From an uncultured Muribaculaceae bacterium (GTDB lineage Bacteria > Bacteroidota > Bacteroidia > Bacteroidales > Muribaculaceae): a stretch of DNA of 64,000 bases. A program made the position numbers and the translations under genes. The notes beneath the pieces were generated by a model. That model had not been told where the DNA came from, ran no database searches, and saw nothing but the letters and a program-made list of their open reading frames with translations. The stretch lies in the NCBI GenBank assembly GCA_947178505.1, contig CAMWYR010000008.1:1-64000 (forward strand), given 5' to 3'. Positions 49,151 to 57,395 of this stretch are shown here, in pieces. Position 1 is the first letter of the stretch, and each line of letters begins with the position of its first letter.

Positions 49151-50323
49151 TTATGTTGTTGTCTTTGTTTGAACCTCCGAGGGGGCCTGGTCTTTGGTTT
49201 CCTTGCGGGCATGAATGGTGGCGTAATACTTCCGCAGCCATGACGGAGTGACGCAGACGCCTATCAGAAGATAGAGGTAATATGTAATGAGTCGCCAGAA
49301 CACTGCCATGACAAGCGCCATTCCGGCCACCGTGATAAGATCACCATAGTAATTCGAAAACAGCCATTCGCTCAGACCTGCACCACCCGGAGTCGGGCTC
49401 ACCATCAGCACCACCCATATCACGAACTGGCGGGCGAGAATAATCCACTGATGAGGGTCACTACCCGGCAGGAAGCCGAGGAAGAGGGCATTCACCACGA
49501 AATAGCGGGCTGTCCATGCAAGCGCAGTGCCGCAGAACACCTCCAGCCAGAATCTGAACGGCTTGAGACGCAATTCCTGAGCCGTGGCAATCATATTGGA
49601 AGAGAGTCCGAGAATCGATCCCTTCCATTTGCGCAGGATCTTCCAGCCGGCTATCCGGTTGAGCGTCTTCTGAATCCAATAGGGTTTCCAGATTATTCCG
49701 AGAAAAAGAAGGAAAGTCCAGGCGGCGATTATAGAATAGACCACCCAGAACGTATATTTTATACCATGCGTAAAGTCGGTCCCTCCGGAATTGAAGATTT
49801 CGGCCGACGGAGTGAAAAGCACCACAAAGGGGCACGACACTACAAAGAATAGCTCATCCATAAAAAGGGTCGTGAGCATCAGCGTGGTGGCTCGTCCAAA
49901 TTCGATTCCTTCCGCATTCAGGAAAACGGGGCCGAGCGAACTGCCCCCGACGGCCGAGGGAGTGATACAGTTGGTAAACTCACACATCATGTCAACCGTC
50001 CATGCTGACTTCCAGGAGAGCTTGCGGTCGGTAAGCGCACGGAATCGCCATGTCAGTCCGAGATCACGGAAACCCATACACACCACTCCGAGAAAAATGC
50101 AAAATATAGCTAAGGGAGTAAACTGAATCTTATCCCACAGCTGATCAAAGTTTTCTCCTTTCAACTCATGGCGGAACATCATCACCACAACTCCCAGGCC
50201 GATGGCTACCGGGAGAAGCACTTTCCATAGTGCAAAGGAGTTCTTATCGGGCGCAGGTTGGCTCGGAGCAACTGCCGGGACCTGATTGCCTGAAATATCC
50301 TGCGGGTGGCTGTTATCTTCCAT
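49151..50323 (-). CDS. Lysylphosphatidylglycerol synthase TM region family (UPF0104-like) protein
   Basis: Multi-TM; 'NCITPSAVGGSSLGPVFLNAEGI', 'VSPTPGGAGLSEWLFSNYYGD'. Confidence 0.85.
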   Translation of the reverse strand: MEDNSHPQDISGNQVPAVAPSQPAPDKNSFALWKVLLPVAIGLGVVVMMFRHELKGENFDQLWDKIQFTPLAIFCIFLGVVCMGFRDLGLTWRFRALTDRKLSWKSAWTVDMMCEFTNCITPSAVGGSSLGPVFLNAEGIEFGRATTLMLTTLFMDELFFVVSCPFVVLFTPSAEIFNSGGTDFTHGIKYTFWVVYSIIAAWTFLLFLGIIWKPYWIQKTLNRIAGWKILRKWKGSILGLSSNMIATAQELRLKPFRFWLEVFCGTALAWTARYFVVNALFLGFLPGSDPHQWIILARQFVIWVVLMVSPTPGGAGLSEWLFSNYYGDLITVAGMALVMAVFWRLITYYLYLLIGVCVTPSWLRKYYATIHARKETKDQAPSEVQTKTTT

Positions 50324-50359
50324 AACTCTCCTTATTGCTTCTTCATTATTATGAAACTG

Positions 50360-51553
50360 TCATTTCGTCCGCCTGATAAGCGAATCATATCTGTCGACCA
50401 CTTCCTCTACAACATCCTGCCAGCTTCGTACGAGCGTATCACGCGCACCGGCAGCAGCCTTACGCAAATCTTCCGGATTTGCCGAGAGCCAGCCGACAAG
50501 GTCGGCAAAACTTTCAGGTGTCTTCTCGGTGAGAAACCCGTTATTTCGGTCGGATATCACTTCTGATGCTGTGGACCCCCTGAGCAATACTGAAGGAGTG
50601 CCCATCGCGGCCGCCTCGCGTATCACGAGCGGAGCATTGTCGTAAAATGATGGAAAAAGAAAAAGATCTGCTGCAGCATAATAATTGCTCAGAGTATCGC
50701 GGTCGGAAATGACTCCGTTCAGGGTCACACGGTCGCTAAGTCCCGATTGCTCAATATCGCGGCGGATATCGTCGAACGCATAGCCCGTCCCGATAAAATT
50801 CATCCGGAATTTTTGCTTATCCTTTAATAATTTAAGGGCATCTACCACAATATCAATTCCTTTCTCGCGTATGTGCTGCCCCACGAAGAGCAGTGAGATT
50901 TCGTCTTCACCTATTCCAAGCCGGCGTTTTGCCTCGGCTTTATACTCCGAGATATCACCCGTCACTCTCGTAGCGAAGTCGTTGCCGTTCTCCACCACTG
51001 TCAGCGGCCCCTTGTAGCCATATTCTCGCACAGTTTCCTCTACGTAGGCTTGAGGAATCCACACTTCATCACAGGCATTGAAAAAATTGAGGATACGTTT
51101 CATTATGATGTCGACCATCCAGGGCACGTGCTTGAAGGAGTGCTGAAGGTCATCGCGGTATTTAGAATGAAACGTGCCTATCAGTGGAACATGGTTTTTC
51201 TTCTTGACATAGACACCGAGTCGCCCCGAACTAAACGGACAATGCGCGTGGACGATCTTGAAGTTAGTTTTGCGCAATTTGCGCCAGATAAACGGATCTA
51301 ACTTCGGATAGCCATATCTGTAGGGCTTACGCGACTGAATCGGAAGAGAGAAAAATTTCATCACCTCACAATCAATCGGTTCCGACACCGGATTCCAGGG
51401 CGTCACCACGCATGGCTCGTGGCCCATCTGCTTGAGCCAGTGCACATAATTTTCTACCGTCAGCGTCACGCCGTCAAGAATTGGCGGGAAACTGTCGTTG
51501 AAAATTCCGTAGAGACCATCGCCGGTATATATGTTATCCTTAGTTTTAGTCAT
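50360..51553 (-). CDS. Glycosyltransferase family 4
   Basis: 'DGVTLTVENYVHWLKQMGHEPCVVTPW', 'SLLFVGQHIREKGIDIVVDALKLLK', 'LFLFPSFYDNAPLVIREAAAMGTPSVLLRGSTASEVI'; ATG at 51553 (MTKTKDN). Confidence 0.93.
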   Translation of the reverse strand: MTKTKDNIYTGDGLYGIFNDSFPPILDGVTLTVENYVHWLKQMGHEPCVVTPWNPVSEPIDCEVMKFFSLPIQSRKPYRYGYPKLDPFIWRKLRKTNFKIVHAHCPFSSGRLGVYVKKKNHVPLIGTFHSKYRDDLQHSFKHVPWMVDIIMKRILNFFNACDEVWIPQAYVEETVREYGYKGPLTVVENGNDFATRVTGDISEYKAEAKRRLGIGEDEISLLFVGQHIREKGIDIVVDALKLLKDKQKFRMNFIGTGYAFDDIRRDIEQSGLSDRVTLNGVISDRDTLSNYYAAADLFLFPSFYDNAPLVIREAAAMGTPSVLLRGSTASEVISDRNNGFLTEKTPESFADLVGWLSANPEDLRKAAAGARDTLVRSWQDVVEEVVDRYDSLIRRTK

Positions 51554-51730
51554 AGAGGGTCGCTTCAATATGCCGCTCGATTTTAACACGGCATTTATTA
51601 TTTTAACAATTAATAGCGGGAATAGTTGCAGCGCATACCCGGCGCGCGCGGAGGAGAGAATTAATGGAGCCTTAGAATTATAAGGAGTAGAAGGTATAAA
51701 CTTTGTATTGATGAGTATATAAAAAGAAAA

Positions 51731-51749
51731 GGCTGACATTAAGTCAGCC
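51731..51749 (-). terminator. tRNA-Cys terminator
   Basis: GGCTGAC ttaat GTCAGCC, followed on the minus strand by TTTTCTTTTT. Confidence 0.85.
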
Positions 51750-51753
51750 TTAG

Positions 51754-51824
51754 AGGTTCCAACCAGATTCGAACTGGTGTAAACGGTTTTGCAGACCGGT
51801 ACCTAACCACTCGGACATGGAACC
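51754..51824 (-). tRNA. tRNA-Cys (GCA)
   Basis: Minus strand GGTTCCATGTCCGAGTGGTTAGGTACCGGTCTGCAAAACCGTTTACACCAGTTCGAATCTGGTTGGAACCT; acceptor GGTTCCA/TGGAACC, anticodon GCA. Confidence 0.95.
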
Positions 51825-51842
51825 ATTTTTGCTTTTGCAATG

Positions 51843-51873
51843 CAAATTTATAAAATAATTTTGAATCGGCAAA
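51843..51873 (-). promoter_or_regulatory. tRNA-Cys promoter (TAAATTTG -7, TTTG -33 on minus)
   Basis: CAAATTTA 51843-51850 and CAAA 51870-51873 on +; 19-nt spacer. Confidence 0.6.
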
Positions 51874-52016
51874 ATATTATGCTGAAAATCTGACTAAAAT
51901 TTTCAAATCCGGCGGTAATCTTTCGTCTCAGGTGAGCAAATATTGCTTAATGGTGGGTCCGGAGGTGGCTTATGAAAAGAAATGGCAGAGTTATAAATTG
52001 TCATTATGATTTAGGG

Positions 52017-52087
52017 TCCATCCACTAAAATTTCTTGATACCTATACACATCTGCGACCCTGGCATTTAGAAATTTTAGGGGATGGA
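52017..52087. repeat. Near-perfect 19-nt inverted repeat with 33-nt loop
   Basis: TCCATCCACTAAAATTTCT (52017-52035) pairs with AGAAATTTTAGGGGATGGA (52069-52087), 18/19 positions. Confidence 0.85.
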
Positions 52088-52106
52088 GCCATAAGCATAT
52101 AAGAAC

Positions 52107-53351
52107 CTATTTATTATATTTCTTATATATCTCGACGCCTTTACGCTTGGCTTTTGCAATGTCTGCCGGATTGTTGGGATCAATTCCATACTTTGAAAGC
52201 GGGGGAACCACCACTTTCGTTCCGGGACGGATACGGTCGGGATGTCCGAGAAACGACTGATTCTCCATATAGATATAGGGCCAGAGATTGAAATTTCCAT
52301 AATGATCCTTTGCCATCGTGGTGAGATAGCGAGTGGTCGTGATGGTGTCGTAAATCGGTTCATCCGATGGCTTCGTGGGCACCTCCTGTTTTTCCGCCGG
52401 AGTTTCCCGCTGCCGGTACTCATCAGTGGCATCCACACCGGTGGCCGCAAGTTCAGTTGATGCGACTGCTGAATCCTGAAGCGGTTCATTCTGAACTATT
52501 GCGCAGGAATCAGCAGGCGCGGGCTGCGGCACAACTGTCGCCACTTGATTCCTATAATTCAGACTGATCACTTCCGTGTTGACGAGCACGAGGGCGGCAA
52601 GCATTGCCAGCACCGCGGCCGATACGAACCCGAACATAAAACCGGGCCAGAACCGCCTGCGCTGACGCGCGGGAAGTTCTGATAGAACTTCTTCGGCCAC
52701 TTCCTGTTGCTCTTCAACATCCTCTTCAGGCGCCGTGTATACATTGAAGGTCTCCTCTACGACAGAATTATCTTCCTGCGCTGCCTCGACCTCGATTTCA
52801 GGATTCCGATTCTGAACCTGAGGAGTCTCTTCTTGCGGCACTTCATCTTTCGGCACTTCATCCGTAGGTGACTCCTTTTCCAGAGGGCTCTCCTCTTCAG
52901 AAGCATTCTCATTCGCAAGACTCTCCACGGCATCCTGGGCGGTGAGATCCTCTTCAGATTCAGATGCAGAGAATTCCTCTTCCACTTCCACAAGCACTGA
53001 ATCGTCGGCACCCGCGTTAAATTCCACTCCTTCCTCAAGTTCTACTGTTTCAAACATCTCGAACGGGGAGTTGACAAGAGCGGCAATCTCCTTAGCGGGA
53101 ACAAACACAACCTTCCTGTGGGCCGGAATTATCTGCTCACCTCCGGTGGAGACATTTATGCTCCTACGCTCATCAACATTAATAGTCTTGAATACGCCGA
53201 AATCCTTAATCTTGACAGATTCGCCCTCCGCGAGCAAAGACGAAATAAGCGCGAAAAATTCCTTTACGAAATCTTCCGATTCCTTGCGTGTGTCGCCGGT
53301 TGCGATGGCGAGCAATTGAACTATTGTGGGGAGTGTGATTTTCTCGTTCAC
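52107..53351 (-). CDS. HU-family DNA-binding domain - acidic linker - TM - LysM-like domain protein
   Basis: N-term HU-like 'ITLPTIVQLLAIATGDTRKESEDFVKEFFALISSLLAEGESVKIKDFGVFKTINVDERRSINVSTGGEQIIPAHRKVVFVPAKEI'; 'RQRRRFWPGFMFGFVSAAVLAMLAALVLV' TM; C-term 'YLTTMAKDHYGNFNLWPYIYMENQSFLGHPDRIRPGTKVVVPPL'. Confidence 0.85.
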   Translation of the reverse strand: MNEKITLPTIVQLLAIATGDTRKESEDFVKEFFALISSLLAEGESVKIKDFGVFKTINVDERRSINVSTGGEQIIPAHRKVVFVPAKEIAALVNSPFEMFETVELEEGVEFNAGADDSVLVEVEEEFSASESEEDLTAQDAVESLANENASEEESPLEKESPTDEVPKDEVPQEETPQVQNRNPEIEVEAAQEDNSVVEETFNVYTAPEEDVEEQQEVAEEVLSELPARQRRRFWPGFMFGFVSAAVLAMLAALVLVNTEVISLNYRNQVATVVPQPAPADSCAIVQNEPLQDSAVASTELAATGVDATDEYRQRETPAEKQEVPTKPSDEPIYDTITTTRYLTTMAKDHYGNFNLWPYIYMENQSFLGHPDRIRPGTKVVVPPLSKYGIDPNNPADIAKAKRKGVEIYKKYNK

Positions 53352-53355
53352 TTCT

Positions 53356-53667
53356 TTATGCTTTGTTGGTAATGGAATCAGTATCCTGATTGGAAGTACG
53401 CACCTTCTGTTTCAGGAGTGTGGCCGGGCGAAACATCATCGACATCTTCGGGGGCACGAGAATGCGTCGGCCGGAAGCAGGGTGATTAGTGATCCGTTCG
53501 TCGCGCATCTTGGGTTCAAAAGTACCGAACCCGGGCATCGTCACGGAATTGCCGTCAACAATCTGCTCAGCGATGAGCCGACCCAATGCTTTGGTCACCA
53601 CCTGAACATCCTCCGGATCACGGCGAAGACGTTCTGCTAATATGTTGGTAAAGGTCTTTGTATCCAT
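53356..53667 (-). CDS. HU family DNA-binding protein
   Basis: 'DTKTFTNILAERLRRDPEDVQVVTKALGRLIAEQIVDGNSVTMPGFGTFEPKMRDERITNHPASGRRILVPPKMSMMFRPA'; ATG at 53667. Confidence 0.92.
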   Translation of the reverse strand: MDTKTFTNILAERLRRDPEDVQVVTKALGRLIAEQIVDGNSVTMPGFGTFEPKMRDERITNHPASGRRILVPPKMSMMFRPATLLKQKVRTSNQDTDSITNKA

Positions 53668-53701
53668 TAACGCAAAATTAATAAAAGAAGTCAAAATATG
53701 C

Positions 53702-53732
53702 AAACGGCCGCCTTCCTGCGAAGACGGCCGTT
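53702..53732 (-). terminator. Terminator hairpin between M23 peptidase and HU genes
   Basis: AAACGGCCG/CGGCCGTTT with inner CTTC/GAAG. Confidence 0.7.
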
Positions 53733-53761
53733 TAATCTTAGAGAATGTCGATTTTTTCTAT

Positions 53762-54703
53762 TTACTTAAGTTTCAACACTTGCCCTACGTGAATCTTGTC
53801 CGTCGGCTCCATTCCGTTTATTTTTCTAAGTGTGGTTGCCGACATACCATAAGAACGGGCGATCGAGGCAAGTGAGTCACCCTTCTTCACTGTGTAGGCT
53901 GTCTGATTGTTCGCACCACTCTTATACGTGTTCTCCGAGTCGCTCTTGGCTATCGTGGTCTTGGGAGCATAGTTGCGGGCCTTAGTATAGGTCTGCTTGG
54001 AGAAGTGATAGGTGTCGGTGTGAGTTGTGTGACGCTCAAAATCGAAAATGGCCTGGGGATTGATTGCATATCCCATGTAACGGGTCTCAAAGTGGAGATG
54101 CGGACCTGTGCTTCGGCCTGTGCTGCCACCTAAAGCGATGGGCTGACCCGCCTTCACCACCTGATCAGGCTTCACGAGGAAGCGATTGAGGTGACCGTAA
54201 ACGGTCTCAAGGCCGTTGGGATGACGCAGGATGACATAATTGCCATAACCCTTACCTTCGTAATTGGTAAGACGCACTTTGCCGTCGAACGCAGCATAAA
54301 CCGTATCATTGGAACGAAGTGCGAGGTCAACACCCTTGTGCATACGGCCGAATTTAGCGCGGTATCCGTAGGTTGAAGTGACGCGACCGGGCACAGGCAT
54401 ATGATAACCTGTCACATCTATCACCTTAGAAGTGGGGACATCGCTTTCTTTGAAAGGGTTCACACTTTTAGAGTTCCAACCCTCCGTATAGATATCGAGC
54501 TCCGGCTCGAGGTCGTCGATAAGATCGATGAATGTGTTTTTCTCCACAAGCTTAATCTGATCGTCGCTCTTTGCACGGGCAGCGAGCAACTCCTTGTGCG
54601 CCTGTGAATGGGGGTTCTTGGATGTGATTTTCTGGGCTGAGGCTATTCCTGCAGGCATCGCCAGAAGTATAGCTACACAGATGATATTTGTTAATTTCAA
54701 CAT
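53762..54703 (-). CDS. M23 family metallopeptidase with C-terminal LysM
   Basis: 'GRVTSTYGYRAKFGRMHKGVDLALRSNDTVYAAFDGKVRLT', 'STGRSTGPHLHFETRYMG', LysM 'YTVKKGDSLASIARSYGMSATTLRKINGMEPTDKIHVGQVLKL'. Confidence 0.95.
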   Translation of the reverse strand: MLKLTNIICVAILLAMPAGIASAQKITSKNPHSQAHKELLAARAKSDDQIKLVEKNTFIDLIDDLEPELDIYTEGWNSKSVNPFKESDVPTSKVIDVTGYHMPVPGRVTSTYGYRAKFGRMHKGVDLALRSNDTVYAAFDGKVRLTNYEGKGYGNYVILRHPNGLETVYGHLNRFLVKPDQVVKAGQPIALGGSTGRSTGPHLHFETRYMGYAINPQAIFDFERHTTHTDTYHFSKQTYTKARNYAPKTTIAKSDSENTYKSGANNQTAYTVKKGDSLASIARSYGMSATTLRKINGMEPTDKIHVGQVLKLK

Positions 54704-54815
54704 TCTCTATTTCTTTTTCTGAAGTCTCCGTTATATATAACTTTGAAAATCAGGTAATATTTTCGTCTTAACATACATTAAGACATTTTCTTCATTCCTC
54801 CGCTGTCTTCGTCGA

Positions 54816-55277
54816 TCAGAGCTCGTCTTCGCTGTAAAGGAATTTGAGATAGGCGGGCATATAATCGAAAATTTCTTCCGGACGGAAAAATCTCTTGATT
54901 TCAATTTCCGCATTTTCGGGGGAATCGCTGGCGTGAATAATATTCTGCGAACCACTCATGCTGAGATCACCGCGGATAGTACCGGGGTCTGCCTTACGGC
55001 CATTTGTGGAACCCGTAAGTTTTCTAACGACTTCAACTGCATCCAGACCTTTGAGACACATCGCCACCACCGGAGTAGCCATCATCCCGGCAGCGAGCAC
55101 GGGAAAGAAAGGACGGTCAACAAGGTGAGCGTAATGTTCGCGAAGTATTTTCTCATCGAGCTGAATCATTTTCATTCCGCAGATAATCAGACCTTTTTTC
55201 TCAAGGCGATTTACCACCTCTCCTATCAGACCTCTATCTACGCATGAGGGTTTGAGCAGCACTAAAGTTTTTTCCAT
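54816..55277 (-). CDS. ndk: Nucleoside-diphosphate kinase
   Basis: 'EKTLVLLKPSCVDRGLIGEVVNRLEKKGLIICGMKMIQLDEKILREHYAHL', 'GTIRGDLSMSGSQNIIHASDSPENAEIEIKRFF'. Confidence 0.95.
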   Translation of the reverse strand: MEKTLVLLKPSCVDRGLIGEVVNRLEKKGLIICGMKMIQLDEKILREHYAHLVDRPFFPVLAAGMMATPVVAMCLKGLDAVEVVRKLTGSTNGRKADPGTIRGDLSMSGSQNIIHASDSPENAEIEIKRFFRPEEIFDYMPAYLKFLYSEDEL

Positions 55278-55461
55278 GGTCAGTTAACAATCGTTAGAGT
55301 TTTATGTAATCCTATTTGATTACGATTTCAAATTTAAGCATTTATACCTTACAAACCAAAGAATTTAAAAGAAAATTTGATCGACCTGCACGGAATTTCA
55401 ACTGACTTATCTATATATTTTACTATAACTCAAACACTTATAGATAATTAAAATTTTAACA

Positions 55462-55478
55462 TTTGTTCCACGAACAAA
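55462..55478. promoter_or_regulatory. Operator-like palindrome
   Basis: TTTGTTC cac GAACAAA, perfect 7-3-7 inverted repeat in the ndk/mscS intergenic region. Confidence 0.45.
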
Positions 55479-55799
55479 ATGCACATTTCCGGGTTATTGT
55501 GCAACATTGGCCACATTCCTAATGTTAACGATTGTTAATTCACAAAAACTCTCCTATTATTCAATATATTACGTTTTCGTTTATCAAGAGCAATGATATA
55601 AAGGGAATATTGTGCTGTCGAGCTCCGGGCGTGGAACATTTTAGAGTCAATCCCCTCGACCAGGAAAGGACCGCTATAAACAAAGTGTTGTGGAGATATG
55701 TTTCCTTAATATAAATAGTCCGGCGCGCCTGAGAAGTCGAATGGTTTCAGTACGCCGCATACCTAAATAGAAATACGATAAAAGAAACCCTTATTGCTT

Positions 55800-57341
55800 A
55801 TGTCAGCACTCATAACCTCAATCATGGGACTGTTGCCCAATAATCCCGTTGAGCATGTCGCGAAGGAAGTAATCCGGCATGGCATAAATCACGATTCGGC
55901 CACTGAGGAGAGCACGTACTTCCTGGCACGGAAGCTGATGGAATTTTCCGACTGGCTGCTGAGTCTTATAGGCCTTGAGAAGAATGAATCAGTCTTTACG
56001 TGGCTTTATATCATCGTTGTCTTTCTTGTTTCGATGGTAGTCGGAATGTGCCTTAAATGGCTGATAGTCTTCATTCTCGACAAACTGAAGCCCTATATCA
56101 AATCCAAGGTCTACACAAATCTTGTGGATAAGAAATTTTTCCTTAAGATCTGTCGTATTGTTCCTGCTATATTGTTCCTGATCCTCATCCAGTTCACGCT
56201 TTATATGCATCTCTCAATCGCCAGCTGGCTGACGAGACTCACCACAATTTATATAACGGTGGTGTTCACGCTGGCCCTATGTTCGCTATGCGATGTTATC
56301 TGGGCCACATTTGAGTCGCGTGAGAATAGGAAGAAACTCCCTCTCAACGGTATCATTCAGGTGATTAAGCTATTGCTCTGGATAGTGGCCACGATCGTCA
56401 TAGCGGGGGTACTGCTTAATAAGTCGCCCGGCGCTCTTCTTGCCGGACTCGGAGCGTTTGCCGCTGTGCTGATGCTGGTGTTCAAGGATTCTATCCTCGG
56501 CATCGTGGCAGGCGTGCAGCTGGCACAGAATGACTCGCTGCATGTCGGCGACTGGATTGCATTGCCTAACGGCGCTAACGGAATCGTTTCGGAAGTGTCA
56601 CTTACAGATGTGAAAATCATAAACTGGGATAAGACCATCTCCACCATCCCTCCCTACACGCTGATTTCAGGAGGCTTCACCAACTATCGCAATATGCAAG
56701 AGTCGCACACACGCCGCATCCAGCGATCATATAATATAGATGCCGACAGCGTTGTGGAGGCTGATGAGGTTCTGCTGACTGAGTTCTCCAAAATAGACCT
56801 CATCAAAGGCTGGATTGCCAAGAAGGTAGAGCAAAAGGCAGCCGGAAAGGTGGAGGATGTCAACAACAGTGCCGGACTCGTGGATGGAAGCATTGATACA
56901 AATCTCGGTATCTTCCGTGCATACATCCGCCTTTATCTCGCCAACAACACGCATATTTCAAAGGAAGACGACTGTTTCGTCACAACACTCGCCCAGACAG
57001 CGTCGGGCATTCCGCTCCAGGTGTATTGCTTCACCAATACGTCGGCATGGTTTGCGTATGAGGGCATCCAGGCTTCAATTTTCGAGCACCTTGCCGTGAT
57101 GCTTCATAAATTCCATCTCTACACATTTGAGAATGCATCGGGTCGCGACACGCTGCTTGAAGGATATCTCGGCGCGGGAAAGACCACGAATCAGGTTGTG
57201 GGTATGCCCTACCCCACTTTTTACAATTCGGGCGTTCCTGAGAATCCGGGTGCTCCCCCGGCCGGGCTCTACCCCAACGCACCACAACCCGCACCGGCTT
57301 CGGCACCTGCACCTACTCCGGCTCCGGCATCAAGCAAATAG
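55800..57341 (+). CDS. MscS-family mechanosensitive ion channel with Pro/Ala-rich C-terminal tail
   Basis: 'GALLAGLGAFAAVLMLVFKDSILGIVAGVQLAQNDSLHVGDWIALPNGANGIVSEVSLTDVKIINWDKTISTIPPYTLISGGFTNYRNM'; ATG at 55800. Confidence 0.92.
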   Translation: MSALITSIMGLLPNNPVEHVAKEVIRHGINHDSATEESTYFLARKLMEFSDWLLSLIGLEKNESVFTWLYIIVVFLVSMVVGMCLKWLIVFILDKLKPYIKSKVYTNLVDKKFFLKICRIVPAILFLILIQFTLYMHLSIASWLTRLTTIYITVVFTLALCSLCDVIWATFESRENRKKLPLNGIIQVIKLLLWIVATIVIAGVLLNKSPGALLAGLGAFAAVLMLVFKDSILGIVAGVQLAQNDSLHVGDWIALPNGANGIVSEVSLTDVKIINWDKTISTIPPYTLISGGFTNYRNMQESHTRRIQRSYNIDADSVVEADEVLLTEFSKIDLIKGWIAKKVEQKAAGKVEDVNNSAGLVDGSIDTNLGIFRAYIRLYLANNTHISKEDDCFVTTLAQTASGIPLQVYCFTNTSAWFAYEGIQASIFEHLAVMLHKFHLYTFENASGRDTLLEGYLGAGKTTNQVVGMPYPTFYNSGVPENPGAPPAGLYPNAPQPAPASAPAPTPAPASSK

Positions 57342-57370
57342 GAGTAAGGGCCTTTGTGCCCTTACTCCTA
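57339..57370. terminator. Bidirectional terminator between convergent mscS and kdsA
   Basis: TAGGAGTAAGGGC ctttgt GCCCTTACTCCTA. Confidence 0.85.
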
Positions 57371-57395
57371 TTATTTCACTTACTTCACTACTCCC

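Noticed and set aside
51754-51824. tRNA-Cys as a mobile element attachment site
   Set aside because: No integrase or repeated tRNA 3' fragment seen within the window.
55532-55714. 60-aa ORF in the ndk/mscS intergenic region
   Set aside because: No ribosome-binding context or domain; overlaps predicted RNA hairpins.
57339-57370. Perfect hairpin after mscS
   Set aside because: Explained as a bidirectional terminator between convergent mscS and kdsA.
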